A stretch of DNA of 64,000 nucleotides from Clostridium_AT radicumherbarum (GCF_045310525.1 NZ_JBJHZY010000002.1:744001-808000); one strand, 5' to 3'; positions 8,564 to 17,906 are shown, counted from the first letter of the stretch. Numbers and translations: made by a program. The notes: generated by a model from the letters alone, not told the origin.

Positions 8564-9877
8564 CTACATTTGCTTCTTTATTCCTCTATTTAAAGTATTT
8601 TTATAATCCACAAAATCAAAAACATCCTCTTGGAATTTTTCACTAAACTGTTTTAACTGCTCTAGGCTTAATTCCTCTATACTTGTGTCATTAGCCTCAC
8701 AATAAATAACTATACTGCCTACTATTCCGTGTGCGTCTCTAAAGGCTATGTCCTTATTCACAAGGTAATCGGCTAATTCAGTAGCATTTAAAAAGCCTTT
8801 TTTAACTGCCTCATACATATTGTCCTTATTAACCTTCATAGTTCTGAGCATTTCAGTCATAACTTCAATGCAGCTTAATACAGTATCAAATCCATTAAAA
8901 AACTGCTCCTTATCTTCCTGCATATCCTTATTGTAGGCTAGGGGAAGCCCCTTCATGACAGTAAGTAAAGAAACTAAAGAACCATATACTCTCCCTGTTT
9001 TTCCGCGAATAAGTTCAGCAGCATCTGGGTTCTTTTTTTGGGGCATTATGCTGCTGCCTGTTGCAAATTCGTCATCTATTGTAGCAAAATTAAATTCTTT
9101 ACTGCTCCATAATATAAGCTCTTCGCTTAATCTGCTTAAGTGCATCATTATTATTGAAAAACAAGCTAACAGCTCTAATAAGTAATCTCTATCACTTACC
9201 CCATCCAAGAAATTATTTACAGGCTTTTTAAAACCTAGTTCAACTGCAGTAAAATTTCTATCTATATCATAGGTTGTTCCAGATAGAGCGCAGCAGCCAA
9301 GAGGGCTTTCATTAAGTATTTCCAAAGCATTAGAAACTCTTTTTGTATCCCTCTCAAACATATTGTAATAGGCCATTATATGATGCTTAAAAGTAATTAC
9401 CTGTGCCCTTTGAAGATGAGTGTAGCCCGGCATAATAAAATTATTATTTTCCCCTAACTTTTCAATTACATTGTTTAATTTCTCTAGACTATTAATTACT
9501 TCTTCTGCTGCTTTCCTTGCATAGATTTTCATATCCACAGCTACTTGATCATTTCTGCTTCTCGCAGTGTGAAGCTTTTTACCTAAATTACCTATTCTAT
9601 TTATTAAGTTTATCTCTATAAAGCTGTGTATGTCTTCATAATCTCCCTCAATTTTAAGTTTATTGAGCTCTATATCTGAGAATATAGATTTTAATCCATC
9701 TAAAATAGCTTTTGCTTCCTCAACAGATAAAATGCCGCATTTAGAAAGCATCTTTACATGTGCCATGCTGCCATTTATATCCTCTTCATATAATCTTTTA
9801 TCAAAGCTTAAGGAGCTATTAAACTGCTCCATAAGCTGGCTTTCTTTTTTGCTAAACCTTCCACCCCAAAGCTTCAT
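8564..9877 (-). CDS. argH: Argininosuccinate lyase
   Basis: 437 residues from ATG at 9877 (MKLWGGRF, the usual ArgH start); AAAGG lies nine bases upstream, while upstream in-frame ATG/TTG codons are too close to it. Splits argininosuccinate to arginine and fumarate. Fumarase/aspartase superfamily signature GSSIMPQKKNPD is at about residue 280, preceded by the TARSRND and GYTHLQRAQ regions of the active site. argG lies directly upstream on the same strand with a hairpin between them. Confidence 0.97.
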   Translation of the reverse strand: MKLWGGRFSKKESQLMEQFNSSLSFDKRLYEEDINGSMAHVKMLSKCGILSVEEAKAILDGLKSIFSDIELNKLKIEGDYEDIHSFIEINLINRIGNLGKKLHTARSRNDQVAVDMKIYARKAAEEVINSLEKLNNVIEKLGENNNFIMPGYTHLQRAQVITFKHHIMAYYNMFERDTKRVSNALEILNESPLGCCALSGTTYDIDRNFTAVELGFKKPVNNFLDGVSDRDYLLELLACFSIIMMHLSRLSEELILWSSKEFNFATIDDEFATGSSIMPQKKNPDAAELIRGKTGRVYGSLVSLLTVMKGLPLAYNKDMQEDKEQFFNGFDTVLSCIEVMTEMLRTMKVNKDNMYEAVKKGFLNATELADYLVNKDIAFRDAHGIVGSIVIYCEANDTSIEELSLEQLKQFSEKFQEDVFDFVDYKNTLNRGIKKQM

Positions 9878-9967
9878 TGACATCAACCTTTCTTATTAAG
9901 TAAATATAAATCAAACCTACTAAAACTTATAAAAAAATAATAAACATCATCTTTCATAAATAAAGCA

Positions 9968-10002
9968 AATGTGGAAACTGCAAAGGCTTAAGTTTCCACA
10001 TT
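9968..10002 (-). terminator. Hairpin between argG and argH
   Basis: Arms AATGTGGAAAC and GTTTCCACATT pair perfectly (11 bp) and are followed on the minus strand by TGCTTTATTTAT. It could end argG transcription or only reduce read-through into argH. Confidence 0.7.
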
Positions 10003-10007
10003 ATAAG

Positions 10008-11201
10008 TTATTTGCTATTAATTAATGCATTAATCTTAGTTGGAAGTCCAAAAAGATTTATAAAGCCTTCTGAATCCTTGTGGTTGTAAAGGCTAGCTCC
10101 AAAAGAGGATATAGCTTCATCATAAAGTGCATAAGGTGTATTAATTCCAGCTACCTTAAGATTTCCTTTGTAAAGCTTCAATTTTACTGAACCAGTCACC
10201 TTTACCTGAGTAGCATCTACAAAAGCATCAATAGCTTCTCGTATACCAGAAAACCATAAACCATTGTATAAAATTTCTGCATACTTTTGAGCCACAACTT
10301 GTTTAAAATGAAGAGTCTGCTTTTCAAGAGTTACATATTCAAGTTCTTTATGTGCAGCATAAAGTATGGTACCTCCTGGAGTTTCATAAACTCCTCTTGA
10401 CTTCATTCCAACTAACCTATTTTCTACTATATCAATAATACCTATACCATTTTCTCCTCCTATTTTATTTAACTCTTCAACTATTTTAACTGGCGATAGA
10501 ACTTCTCCATTAACTTTTACAGGTATTCCTTTTTCAAAATATATTTCCACATAGGTTGCTTCCTCTTTTGCCTTTTCTGGCGGAGTTACCATTACCAACA
10601 TATCGTCCTTATGTTCATTTTTTAAATTTTCTAAATCACCACCCTCATGACTTATATGCCATAGGTTTCTGTCTCTTGAATATATCTTTTCTTTAGTTAC
10701 AGGTATGGACACACCCTTTTTAGCGGCGTAATCAATAGCATCCTCTCTAGACTTTATATCCCATATTCTCCATGGAGCAATTATCTTTATACTTGGATCG
10801 AAGGCAGTAATTCCCAACTCAAAACGCACTTGGTCATTACCTTTTCCAGTACATCCATGGCAAATATACTTTGCTCCCTCCTTATGTGCTATCTCAACCA
10901 ATTTTTTTGCCATTGATGGTCTTGCAAGGGCGGTTCCTAACATATATTTTTCTTCATATAAAGCTCCAGTTTTTATCGCTTTGTATAAATATTCAGTTAC
11001 AAATTCTTCCTTCAAGTCTTCAACATATACTTTGGAGGCCCCTGTATTTATTGCCTTTTGTTTTACTTCCTCCATATCATCGCCCTGCCCCACATCCATA
11101 CAGGCAGCAATAACTTCCAAATCATAGTTTTCCATAAGCCAAGGTACAATTATTGATGTATCAAGACCTCCTGAATAAGCTAAAATAACCTTTTCTTTCA
11201 T
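10008..11201 (-). CDS. argG: Argininosuccinate synthase
   Basis: 397 residues from ATG at 11201 (MKEKVILAYSGGLDTS), preceded by AGGAG nine bases upstream; a TTG further up lies inside that ribosome site. ATP-dependent ligation of citrulline and aspartate. N-type ATP pyrophosphatase loop AYSGGLDTS at the N-terminus, then HGCTGKGNDQVRFE and SRDRNLWHISHEGG, all typical of ArgG. With argH it forms the last two steps of arginine synthesis, on the opposite strand to argBD. About 230 AT-rich bases upstream hold the promoter; no operator was recognised. Confidence 0.97.
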   Translation of the reverse strand: MKEKVILAYSGGLDTSIIVPWLMENYDLEVIAACMDVGQGDDMEEVKQKAINTGASKVYVEDLKEEFVTEYLYKAIKTGALYEEKYMLGTALARPSMAKKLVEIAHKEGAKYICHGCTGKGNDQVRFELGITAFDPSIKIIAPWRIWDIKSREDAIDYAAKKGVSIPVTKEKIYSRDRNLWHISHEGGDLENLKNEHKDDMLVMVTPPEKAKEEATYVEIYFEKGIPVKVNGEVLSPVKIVEELNKIGGENGIGIIDIVENRLVGMKSRGVYETPGGTILYAAHKELEYVTLEKQTLHFKQVVAQKYAEILYNGLWFSGIREAIDAFVDATQVKVTGSVKLKLYKGNLKVAGINTPYALYDEAISSFGASLYNHKDSEGFINLFGLPTKINALINSK

Positions 11202-11398
11202 TAGTATCATCTCCTGCAATTATTAAAAAAGTGTTTTAATTAGTATAAAGTTTTATATATAAATACTGTTTATATTAATAATTATACATTTTAAATTATA
11301 AATATTCAATAATACTAAAAAATAAAATTTGCCTTCTATTTTTAATGTAAAGGATTAAATCTTTGTTTTATTTAATTTTCCACGCTTATGCAAAAGAT

Positions 11399-11440
11399 AG
11401 CGGCATCCTATGACCTAAAATTAAGTCACAAGGTGCCGCT
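11399..11440 (-). terminator. Terminator after kinase-like gene
   Basis: AGCGGCACCTTGTGACT pairs with its near-complement at 11399-11415 across a short AT loop. On the minus strand it follows the stop of the 11453-11950 gene. The T-tract is short (ATCTTTT). Confidence 0.65.
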
Positions 11441-11452
11441 GACTTCTATAAT

Positions 11453-11950
11453 TTAATAAAATGCATCATATATCCTATTTGTGCAGCCATAATCAACTAA
11501 AACATATCTTCCATTGTATTTGCCCCAAGAACTTATATTCAGTAAATCCACATAGAGCAAATCATAAGTATTTGCCAAATATCTTAAATCATATCTATAT
11601 TCATTTCTATCTTCCCAATATAATAGATCATAAATACGAAAACCTCTCGGATATAAAGACTTTTTTAGTGGAACAGCTTTTTTCATTAGCAATCTATTAT
11701 TTTCAAATAATTCTATGGGGCAAAGATATTTTTTATAATGTTCATCTACAATTGAATGTAATTTATATTCCACCCTAGATTGATAAATACCCTTTTCTGA
11801 GGTTGGTACCTTTAAAACATAATTTTTATCAATTTCAAAAACTGCCCTGCTTGACCCTCGTCCAATTAATTTGTATTTTCTTGAAAGCTTTTCCCTATCC
11901 ATAAAAATAACATCTTTAAATTCATCAAAAATGCTGTCCATATGCTGCAT
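11453..11950 (-). CDS. Small protein-kinase-fold protein, unknown role
   Basis: 165 residues. The N-lobe of a kinase fold is recognisable: glycine-rich loop IGRGSSRAVFEI (about residue 29), then YVLKVP with the presumed ATP lysine, and later LVDYGC in the position of DFG. The region between is far shorter than in Ser/Thr kinases and no HRD catalytic loop is visible; activity is therefore doubtful. Small proteins of this type are usually annotated as hypothetical kinase-like proteins in clostridia. It is a single-gene unit with its own terminator. Confidence 0.65.
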   Translation of the reverse strand: MQHMDSIFDEFKDVIFMDREKLSRKYKLIGRGSSRAVFEIDKNYVLKVPTSEKGIYQSRVEYKLHSIVDEHYKKYLCPIELFENNRLLMKKAVPLKKSLYPRGFRIYDLLYWEDRNEYRYDLRYLANTYDLLYVDLLNISSWGKYNGRYVLVDYGCTNRIYDAFY

Positions 11951-12191
11951 TCTGCGTTACCCCCATATAAATGGATAATAGGAGATGGACTCAATAAACT
12001 TAAATTCATCTTCCCTATAATATATGAAAGTAACTATTAAGGGTGACAATTGATGACGAGGCTCATGTGTTTCTTTTACAACCTATAATGTTGTATTTCC
12101 TATTTTAAAATTTTATTTATTAATTTATTTTGAATAAAGAACTACAAACTTCTAATAATAAGTACATGGCATTTGATTAGGAGGCATAGTG

Positions 12192-12962
12192 TTGAAAAAT
12201 TATATAAAATTTTTTATATATTTTCTAAGTATATTTTTTATAGCTTTACTTCTGCAGCAAAATATAAAAAGCAGCGAAGCATTAAGTGCTAATCGCCCCA
12301 TAACAGATCTAGCTGCTTATCAAAAGGATATGGGTAACGGTAAGAAAATTATATATTTAACCTTCGATGATGGACCAAGTAATGATGTAACTATAAAGAT
12401 CTTGGATATTTTAAAAGAGAATAATGTAAAAGCTACCTTTTTTCTTATTGGAAACCAAATTGATGATTGCAAAGATGTAGTACTTAGAATTCATAGTGAA
12501 GGGCACAGCATGGGATTGCATACCTACACTCATAAATTTAAGCGAATCTATTCAAATAGAAATACCTTTATACAAGAAATGTTAAAATGCAATGATAAAA
12601 TTAAAGAAGTTACCGGGGTTTCCTCCAATATAATCAGATTTCCTGGGGGAAGTCAAAAACATCTTACTAATTCATTTGTTGATAAACTTCACAGCTACAA
12701 TTTTAAAATTTATGATTGGAATATGGAAACCGTTGATGGCTTAAGACCTAAGGCATCACCAGATAGATTATACAGAGAAGCTACAAAAGGCAGCGAAGAT
12801 CTATCCAATATCATATTACTTTTACATTGTGATTACACTCATAAAAATACCTGCAGAGCATTGCCTAGGATAATTAAATACTATAAGGACAAGGGCTATG
12901 AGTTTAAAGCCATAACCGATGATACTCCTGAGCTTTATTTCCCAATAACATATAAACGTTAG
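12192..12962 (+). CDS. Polysaccharide deacetylase (NodB domain), membrane-anchored
   Basis: About 256 residues; TTG at 12192 is seven bases after AGGAGG, and a GTG at 12189 is the alternative. One N-terminal hydrophobic helix (about 5-25) suggests export with a membrane anchor. NodB motifs follow: TFDDGPSN (metal aspartates), HSMGLHTYTH (metal histidines), RFPGGS, YDWNMETVDG and LLLHCD. The family deacetylates GlcNAc or MurNAc in peptidoglycan or other surface glycans. It is monocistronic, facing the rib operon across a shared terminator. The substrate cannot be fixed from sequence. Confidence 0.9.
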   Translation: MKNYIKFFIYFLSIFFIALLLQQNIKSSEALSANRPITDLAAYQKDMGNGKKIIYLTFDDGPSNDVTIKILDILKENNVKATFFLIGNQIDDCKDVVLRIHSEGHSMGLHTYTHKFKRIYSNRNTFIQEMLKCNDKIKEVTGVSSNIIRFPGGSQKHLTNSFVDKLHSYNFKIYDWNMETVDGLRPKASPDRLYREATKGSEDLSNIILLLHCDYTHKNTCRALPRIIKYYKDKGYEFKAITDDTPELYFPITYKR

Positions 12963-12973
12963 ATGTCTTAAAT

Positions 12974-13005
12974 AGGTACCACTCATTTTATAATGGGTGG
13001 TACCT
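12974..13005. terminator. Bidirectional terminator between the deacetylase gene and ribH
   Basis: Arms AGGTACCACTCATT and AATGGGTGGTACCT form a strong stem (one G-T pair), with T-rich sequence outside on both strands. It separates convergent genes. Confidence 0.85.
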
Positions 13006-13015
13006 TATTTATGAA

Positions 13016-13477
13016 TTACATTGATGACAGTAAATTAGCCATTTCAATAGCTGTAACTGCTGCATCATAGCCTTTGTTTCCTGATTTAGTTCCAGCTCTT
13101 TCTATTGCCTGTTCAATGGTGTCTGTAGTTAAAACTCCAAAGATTACAGGCACTTCAGTTTCTAGTGAAACACTTGCAATACCCTTTGATACTTCATTGG
13201 ATACAAAATCAAAGTGCGGTGTAGCACCCTTTATTACCGCTCCAAGGCAAATAACTGCGTCATATTTTTTAGACTTTGCCATTTTCTTTGCTGCCAAGGG
13301 GATTTCAAAAGCTCCTGGAACCCAAGCTATTTCTATTTCACTTTCCTCCACTCCATGGCGTTTTAAACCATCTAGTGCTCCGGACAAAAGCTTCCCGCCT
13401 ATAAATTCATTAAATCTTCCAACAATAATTCCAAATCTTAAACCTTCTGCTATTAATTTTCCTTCATAATTTTTCAT
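13016..13477 (-). CDS. ribH: 6,7-dimethyl-8-ribityllumazine synthase
   Basis: 153 residues; ATG at 13477 is chosen because AAAGGTGG lies eight bases upstream, the GTG within that site being an unlikely start. Condenses 5-amino-6-ribitylaminouracil with dihydroxybutanone phosphate. Seen: GIIVGRFNEF, WVPGAFEIPLAAK, GAVIKGATPHFDFV and FGVLTTDTIEQA, the four conserved lumazine synthase blocks. It is the last gene of the ribD-ribE-ribBA-ribH operon, in the Bacillus order. Confidence 0.97.
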   Translation of the reverse strand: MKNYEGKLIAEGLRFGIIVGRFNEFIGGKLLSGALDGLKRHGVEESEIEIAWVPGAFEIPLAAKKMAKSKKYDAVICLGAVIKGATPHFDFVSNEVSKGIASVSLETEVPVIFGVLTTDTIEQAIERAGTKSGNKGYDAAVTAIEMANLLSSM

Positions 13478-13539
13478 TTTTATTTCCACCTTTCACTATT
13501 TGTACTGGCTTTCTATAATTAAAATACTGCTAATTCTAA

Positions 13540-14748
13540 TTATCTCCTATCAAAATTCAGCATATGTCCCATCTTCTGCTGCTTTGTTTTTAAATAGAAT
13601 TCATTTCTTTCATTATGGTTCATTTGTATTGGAACTCTATTTGAAATTTCGATGCCATAACCAGTTAAACCAGCTATTTTCTTAGGGTTATTTGTCATTA
13701 GATTGATTCTTTTAACTCCTAGGTCTACAAGTATTTGAGCTCCTATTCCATAATCCCTTAAATCAGCTGGAAAGCCTAAGGCTATGTTTGCCTCTACAGT
13801 GTCCATTCCTTCATCCTGAAGTGCATAGGCTTTAATCTTATTAATAAGACCTATTCCTCTGCCTTCCTGTCTCATATAAAGTAGAATTCCCCTCCCTGCT
13901 TCATTTATCTTCTTCATAGCTGCTGCAAGCTGCTGCCCGCAGTCACATCTTAAGGAACCAAAGGCATCTCCAGTTAGACATTCAGAGTGAACTCTAATAA
14001 GCACAGGCTCACCATCTGAAACATCACCTTTTACTAAAGCGACATGATGTTCACCATTTAATATATTCTCATAGCCTATCATTTTAAATTCGCCATACTT
14101 AGTTGGCAGTTTCGCTTCGGCCGCCCTTTTGATAAAAATTTCTTTCTCCTTGCGATAGGCTATTAAATCAGCAATAGTTATAATTTTCATATCATGTTCT
14201 TTTATATACTCCATAAGCTGGGGGGTTCTTGCCATAGTACCATCTTCATTCATTATTTCACATATAACCCCAGCAGGATACAACCCAGAAAGTCTAGCTA
14301 AATCCACGGCTGCCTCCGTATGTCCAGCTCTTTTTAATACTCCTCCTTCTTTGGCCTCCAAAGGAAATACGTGTCCAGGCTTATGGAAATCCTTTGAGGT
14401 TGAGTTTGAATTTATAACCTTTAAAATTGTAGCCGCTCTTTCATAAGCAGATATTCCTGTTGTACTGTCAGCAGCATCTATGGACACTGTAAATGCGGTT
14501 TCATGAGAGTCTGTATTGTGGCTTACCATTGGAAGAATATCAAGCTCCCTTAATCTCTCTCCTATTGTGGGCATGCAAATTAGGCCTCTGCCATACATAG
14601 CCATAAAGTTAATAGCCTCAGCTGTGACCTTTTCGGCTGCCATTAAAAGGTCTCCTTCATTTTCCCTATCATCGTCATCAATTACAACTACCATTTTTCC
14701 TGCTTTAATATCTTCAATTGCTTCTTCTATTGTGTTAAATTTGTACAT
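13540..14748 (-). CDS. ribBA: Bifunctional DHBP synthase / GTP cyclohydrolase II
   Basis: 402 residues from ATG at 14748, nine bases after AAGGAGG; the ATG at 14757 directly abuts the ribosome site. The N-terminal RibB half (1-200) has VVIDDDDRENEGDL and the FHKPGHVFPLEA and RAGHTEAAVDL active-site regions. The C-terminal RibA half has RVHSECLTGDAFGSLRCDCG (zinc cysteines) and YMRQEGRGIGL. It supplies both branches of riboflavin synthesis, from ribulose-5-phosphate and from GTP. It is separated from ribE by a 250-base gap filled with hairpin repeats. Confidence 0.97.
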   Translation of the reverse strand: MYKFNTIEEAIEDIKAGKMVVVIDDDDRENEGDLLMAAEKVTAEAINFMAMYGRGLICMPTIGERLRELDILPMVSHNTDSHETAFTVSIDAADSTTGISAYERAATILKVINSNSTSKDFHKPGHVFPLEAKEGGVLKRAGHTEAAVDLARLSGLYPAGVICEIMNEDGTMARTPQLMEYIKEHDMKIITIADLIAYRKEKEIFIKRAAEAKLPTKYGEFKMIGYENILNGEHHVALVKGDVSDGEPVLIRVHSECLTGDAFGSLRCDCGQQLAAAMKKINEAGRGILLYMRQEGRGIGLINKIKAYALQDEGMDTVEANIALGFPADLRDYGIGAQILVDLGVKRINLMTNNPKKIAGLTGYGIEISNRVPIQMNHNERNEFYLKTKQQKMGHMLNFDRR

Positions 14749-14813
14749 GTTTTTCATCCTCCTTTATTGGTCATTCAAGCAGCTTGAACTTTCTCATCCA
14801 ATTCTCATCACGG

Positions 14814-14990
14814 GGTAGTCTAGCTTGCCGATTGTTCATCGGCAGACTACCCGTAGAAGTCCATTTAGAACTTCTACCTCGCAAACTGCCCGTTAAAGTC
14901 CATTTAGGACTTTGGCTTCGCCCACGGGGCAGTTTAAGATCACTCGCTCCGCTCGTAAGCAGCCCGTTAAAGCCCATTTAGGGCTTTAAC
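14814..14990. repeat. Array of related hairpin repeats between ribE and ribBA
   Basis: A first stem-loop pairs GGTAGTC...GACTACC with an inner TGCCGA/TCGGCA (14814-14851). Three related units follow, with hairpins at 14853-14877, 14895-14913 and 14966-14990. Each contains a version of AAGTCCATTTAGGACTT preceded by CCCGT, and each stem is kept by compensatory changes (GTAGAAGT, AAAGTCC, GTTAAAGCCC). The middle unit is enclosed by a longer inverted repeat AAACTGCCCGT/ACGGGGCAGTTT (14883-14935). No convincing gene is present here. Confidence 0.75.
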
Positions 14991-14994
14991 CTCC

Positions 14995-15645
14995 TTATAC
15001 AAAGCCATTGTCACTAAGAAAATTAAAATCTATAGCTTTTTTAGTTGCTGGCTGCTCTTTCGTCTGCAAAAACTTTTCAATATATTTCCCTATCATATCG
15101 CACTCCAAATTAACAATTTCACCAATTTTCTTCTTTAGGAGAGTTGTAGCATCTTTTGTATGAGGAATTATGGAAACTTTAAATACCTTATCATCAATAT
15201 ATGCTACAGTTAAACTTACTCCATCTATTGCAATGGAGCCCTTCTGCACAATATATTTTAAAAGCTCTGGTGGAGCATCAATAGTCAGCCAAACCGCATT
15301 ATCTTCCTCCTCAAAATCTTTTATAGTTCCTGTGCCATCAATATGGCCGCTTACCATGTGACCTCCTAGCCTATCGCTGGCTCTTAATGCTCTTTCAAGA
15401 TTTACCTCTGTGCCTGGTGAAATGTTCCTTAAATTGCTTCTTCTCATGGTTTCTGCCATTACATCAACAGTAAATTTCCCATTATTAAAAGCTGTAACTG
15501 TAAGACACACACCATTTGTACATATGCTGTCTCCAAGCTTCACATCCTCTAGTACCTTATGTGCCTTTATAGTTATCCTTGCAGATTTTTCGGATTTGAT
15601 AATCCCTTCAATCTTTCCAATCTCCTCAACTATCCCTGTGAACAT
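14995..15645 (-). CDS. ribE: Riboflavin synthase alpha subunit
   Basis: 216 residues. Dismutates two lumazine molecules to riboflavin. It begins MFTGIVEEIG and shows the two internal lumazine-binding repeats: GDSICTNGVCLTV with DVMAETMRRSNL in the first, and GSIAIDGVSLTVAY with IIPHTKDATTL in the second. The start ATG overlaps the ribD stop (TAATG), so the genes are translationally coupled. Confidence 0.97.
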   Translation of the reverse strand: MFTGIVEEIGKIEGIIKSEKSARITIKAHKVLEDVKLGDSICTNGVCLTVTAFNNGKFTVDVMAETMRRSNLRNISPGTEVNLERALRASDRLGGHMVSGHIDGTGTIKDFEEEDNAVWLTIDAPPELLKYIVQKGSIAIDGVSLTVAYIDDKVFKVSIIPHTKDATTLLKKKIGEIVNLECDMIGKYIEKFLQTKEQPATKKAIDFNFLSDNGFV

Positions 15646-16754
15646 TAAGTTATAATCATCTCCTTTTTAATATATCCTTCAACCATAATGTCATTTCCAA
15701 AAGTATAAATATCTATATCCTTAAGCTCAATTGCATCCTTCATATATGCTTTTCCTAATCCTCCAACAGGGCTTTTGGCAGCTTCACCTCCAATGAGCTT
15801 AGGTGCAATAAAGGCGTTTACCTTATCTACAATGCCTTCTTCTAATGCTGCATAGTTTATTTTGCTGCCGCCTTCAAGAAGTATACTATCAATCTTTCTT
15901 TCACCAAGACTTTTCATTAAGAAGCTTAAGTCTACCCTATTATTTTTAAGAGGAGTTATAATAATTTCCGCCCCCTTTTCCTCTAAGGCTTTTAATTTCT
16001 CTTTATCTGCCTTCTCTGTGGCAGCTATAATTGTTACAGCCTTAGAACTTAAATTTAATGCCTTAGCTTCAAGTGGTATTCTTGCACTACTGTCTACAAT
16101 TATTCTTATGGGGTCACTTCCTTCCTCATTATCTAATCTAGTATTTAACATAGGATCATCTGTTAATACTGTACCAATTCCAACCATAATCCCGGCCATT
16201 CTATGTCTAAGCCTATGAACATATTTTCTTGAAAGTTCTCCAGTAATCCATTTTGAATCACCTGTATGGGTTGCTATCTTTCCATCTAAAGTCATAGCAG
16301 TTTTCATTATGCAAAATGGAAGCTTTGTAGTTATATATTTTAGAAATATTTCATTTAATTTTCTGCCCTCATTTTCAAGCACTCCTGTAATTACCTCAAT
16401 ACCATTGTCTTGAAGGATTTTTATTCCTCTGCCTGCTACAAGAGGATTAGGATCCTTTAGTCCAATTATTACTTTTTTAATTCCCTTTTCTGCAATAGCA
16501 TTTGCACAGGGAGGGGTATTGCCATAGTGAGAACAGGGTTCTAAGGTAACATATAAGGTGGCTCCTTTTACATCTTCAGAAGCATTTTTAAAGGCATTCA
16601 CCTCTGCATGGCTGCTTCCATAAACCTCATGATAGCCTTCGCCAATAATTTTCCCATCCTTTACAATAACAGCCCCTACTAAAGGATTTGGATTTGTGTA
16701 TCCTATGCCCTTTCCTGCAAGCTCAAGGGCCCTTTTCATATACTTTATATCCAT
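15645..16754 (-). CDS. ribD: Riboflavin biosynthesis deaminase/reductase
   Basis: 369 residues, full length. N-terminal cytidine-deaminase-like domain with zinc motifs HAEVNAF and EPCSHYGNTPPC; C-terminal reductase domain with KTAMTLDGKIATHTGDSKWI and LLEGGSKIN. It deaminates and then reduces the pyrimidine intermediate from GTP. First gene of the rib operon, about 250 bases downstream of an FMN riboswitch and its terminator. Confidence 0.97.
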   Translation of the reverse strand: MDIKYMKRALELAGKGIGYTNPNPLVGAVIVKDGKIIGEGYHEVYGSSHAEVNAFKNASEDVKGATLYVTLEPCSHYGNTPPCANAIAEKGIKKVIIGLKDPNPLVAGRGIKILQDNGIEVITGVLENEGRKLNEIFLKYITTKLPFCIMKTAMTLDGKIATHTGDSKWITGELSRKYVHRLRHRMAGIMVGIGTVLTDDPMLNTRLDNEEGSDPIRIIVDSSARIPLEAKALNLSSKAVTIIAATEKADKEKLKALEEKGAEIIITPLKNNRVDLSFLMKSLGERKIDSILLEGGSKINYAALEEGIVDKVNAFIAPKLIGGEAAKSPVGGLGKAYMKDAIELKDIDIYTFGNDIMVEGYIKKEMIIT

Positions 16755-16902
16755 TAGAACTCTCCTTTCAATTAGAACATTGAGCAGTTAAGCTAAATGC
16801 CTAATAAAGTGAATTTAGTATACTTTCTTCTAATAAATCTAATATAAAAATGTTATTTCCACTTTTATGAAACATATTCTTTATTTATCTTCTAGTTTTG
16901 AG

Positions 16903-16937
16903 TAAAATAAAAAGCCCTGAGATTTTATTCTCAGGGC
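16903..16937 (-). terminator. Riboswitch-controlled terminator before ribD
   Basis: Stem GCCCTGAGA / TCTCAGGGC (16914-16937) is followed on the minus strand by CTTTTTATTTT. It lies between the FMN aptamer and ribD, as in the classic FMN attenuation arrangement. Confidence 0.85.
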
Positions 16938-17003
16938 GTAAAATACAAGACATCTAATTTAATACTATTAAAAAATAGTATTATAAATTAAACTTATACT
17001 TTT

Positions 17004-17112
17004 AATCTTCTTCCATCCAGACTTTACTGTCGGCTTCGGAATCTAACCGAATCTGCCATAAGGCTCGCGGGCTGTACCGCCGGTAGGGAATCTAACCCTG
17101 CCCTGAAGATTT
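17004..17112 (-). promoter_or_regulatory. FMN riboswitch (RFN element)
   Basis: On the minus strand the stretch carries the signature blocks of the RFN aptamer: TCTTCAGGGCAGGG, then GATTCCCTACCGGCGGT, AGCCCGCGAGC, GATTCGGT, GATTCCGAAGCCGACAG and TCTGGATGGAAGA, with the outer stem closed by CTTC/GAAG. FMN binding in this class favours the downstream terminator (16903-16937), turning off ribDE-BA-H. This is established for the class and not tested here. Confidence 0.96.
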
Positions 17113-17180
17113 ATTTAATTTTACAATTTCATAATAACAAAGTGTCTATCTTTTGGCAAGTTCTAATTTAATAATTTTTT

Positions 17181-17747
17181 CTAAATTATTATATCTTCTA
17201 AAGCTCTCTTAGGTACATGATGAACCTTATTTTCATCTCTCCAATATTTAACATCACCTGAAGCTCCCATTTCTTCAAGTACTACTTCTTCTTTTGGAGT
17301 TCCTAAAGCAATAACAAGTGCTATTTCATAATTATCATCTAATTTTAATTCCTCTGATAACTTTTTCCTATTAATATTAAATATAAAACATCCACCTAAT
17401 CCTTTTTCTGCAGCCCCTAATAATATACTTTGTCCTGAAATACCTTCATCATGAGCCATTCCACTGCCAAGAGTCTTGTCCTTAAGCATAACTATATAGG
17501 CACTTGGTCTTTCACCCTCTTCAGGACCATCCCAATCCTTTAAATATCCAGCCCAGCCTAAAGTAGCAAATATTTTTTCATTGGTTTCCTTTGTATTTGA
17601 GAGAAAATATTTTAAGACTTGTTTATTGGCTCCAGAAGGACTTAGTCTAGCCAAATCAACTAATTCTCTTAAGGTCTCCATTTCAATTTGTTTATCTTGA
17701 TAAAACCTTCTATATGATCTGTTTTTTCTTATTAAATCTTCAATCAT
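17181..17747 (-). CDS. Nitroreductase family protein (FMN-dependent)
   Basis: 188 residues from ATG at 17747, preceded by GAGGTG; an in-frame GTG overlaps that site. The N-terminus RKNRSYRRFYQD and SPSGANKQVLKYF are the FMN-phosphate contacts of nitroreductase-like flavoproteins, and GLGGCFIFNINR is the central conserved block. They use NAD(P)H to reduce various acceptors; the natural substrate is unknown. It lies just upstream of the FMN riboswitch on the same strand but has its own ribosome site and is not under that switch. Confidence 0.88.
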   Translation of the reverse strand: MIEDLIRKNRSYRRFYQDKQIEMETLRELVDLARLSPSGANKQVLKYFLSNTKETNEKIFATLGWAGYLKDWDGPEEGERPSAYIVMLKDKTLGSGMAHDEGISGQSILLGAAEKGLGGCFIFNINRKKLSEELKLDDNYEIALVIALGTPKEEVVLEEMGASGDVKYWRDENKVHHVPKRALEDIII

Positions 17748-17885
17748 TCTAATCACCTCATTAATTTATTATTATAAATAAATATTAATATTAATATGCT
17801 TGAAAATCAAGTTGCCAGTATTTACTTTACCTTCTCTTACACTAATGATCCACAAGCAGCATCTCAATGTTATTGTACAAGCTAC

Positions 17886-17906
17886 TGAGCCACGAGAAAC
17901 GTCCCT
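17886..17906 (-). repeat. REP-like element R2 (second copy of R1)
   Basis: 21 bases identical, in reverse orientation, to part of R1 at 7238-7264 (GGGACGTTTCTCGTGGCTC core). Here only one arm of the palindrome is kept. It lies in the 17757-18012 gap, which otherwise holds only the promoter of the Met-rich gene. Confidence 0.65.

Noticed and set aside
8428..8646. 72-residue plus-strand frame after the M20 gene
   Set aside because: It crosses the GC-rich inverted repeat and overlaps the 3' end of argH; no ribosome site and no protein-like composition.
14771..14981. Overlapping 65-68-residue reading frames on both strands
   Set aside because: They run through the hairpin array between ribE and ribBA; their repetitive residues reflect the palindromic DNA, and neither has a ribosome site.
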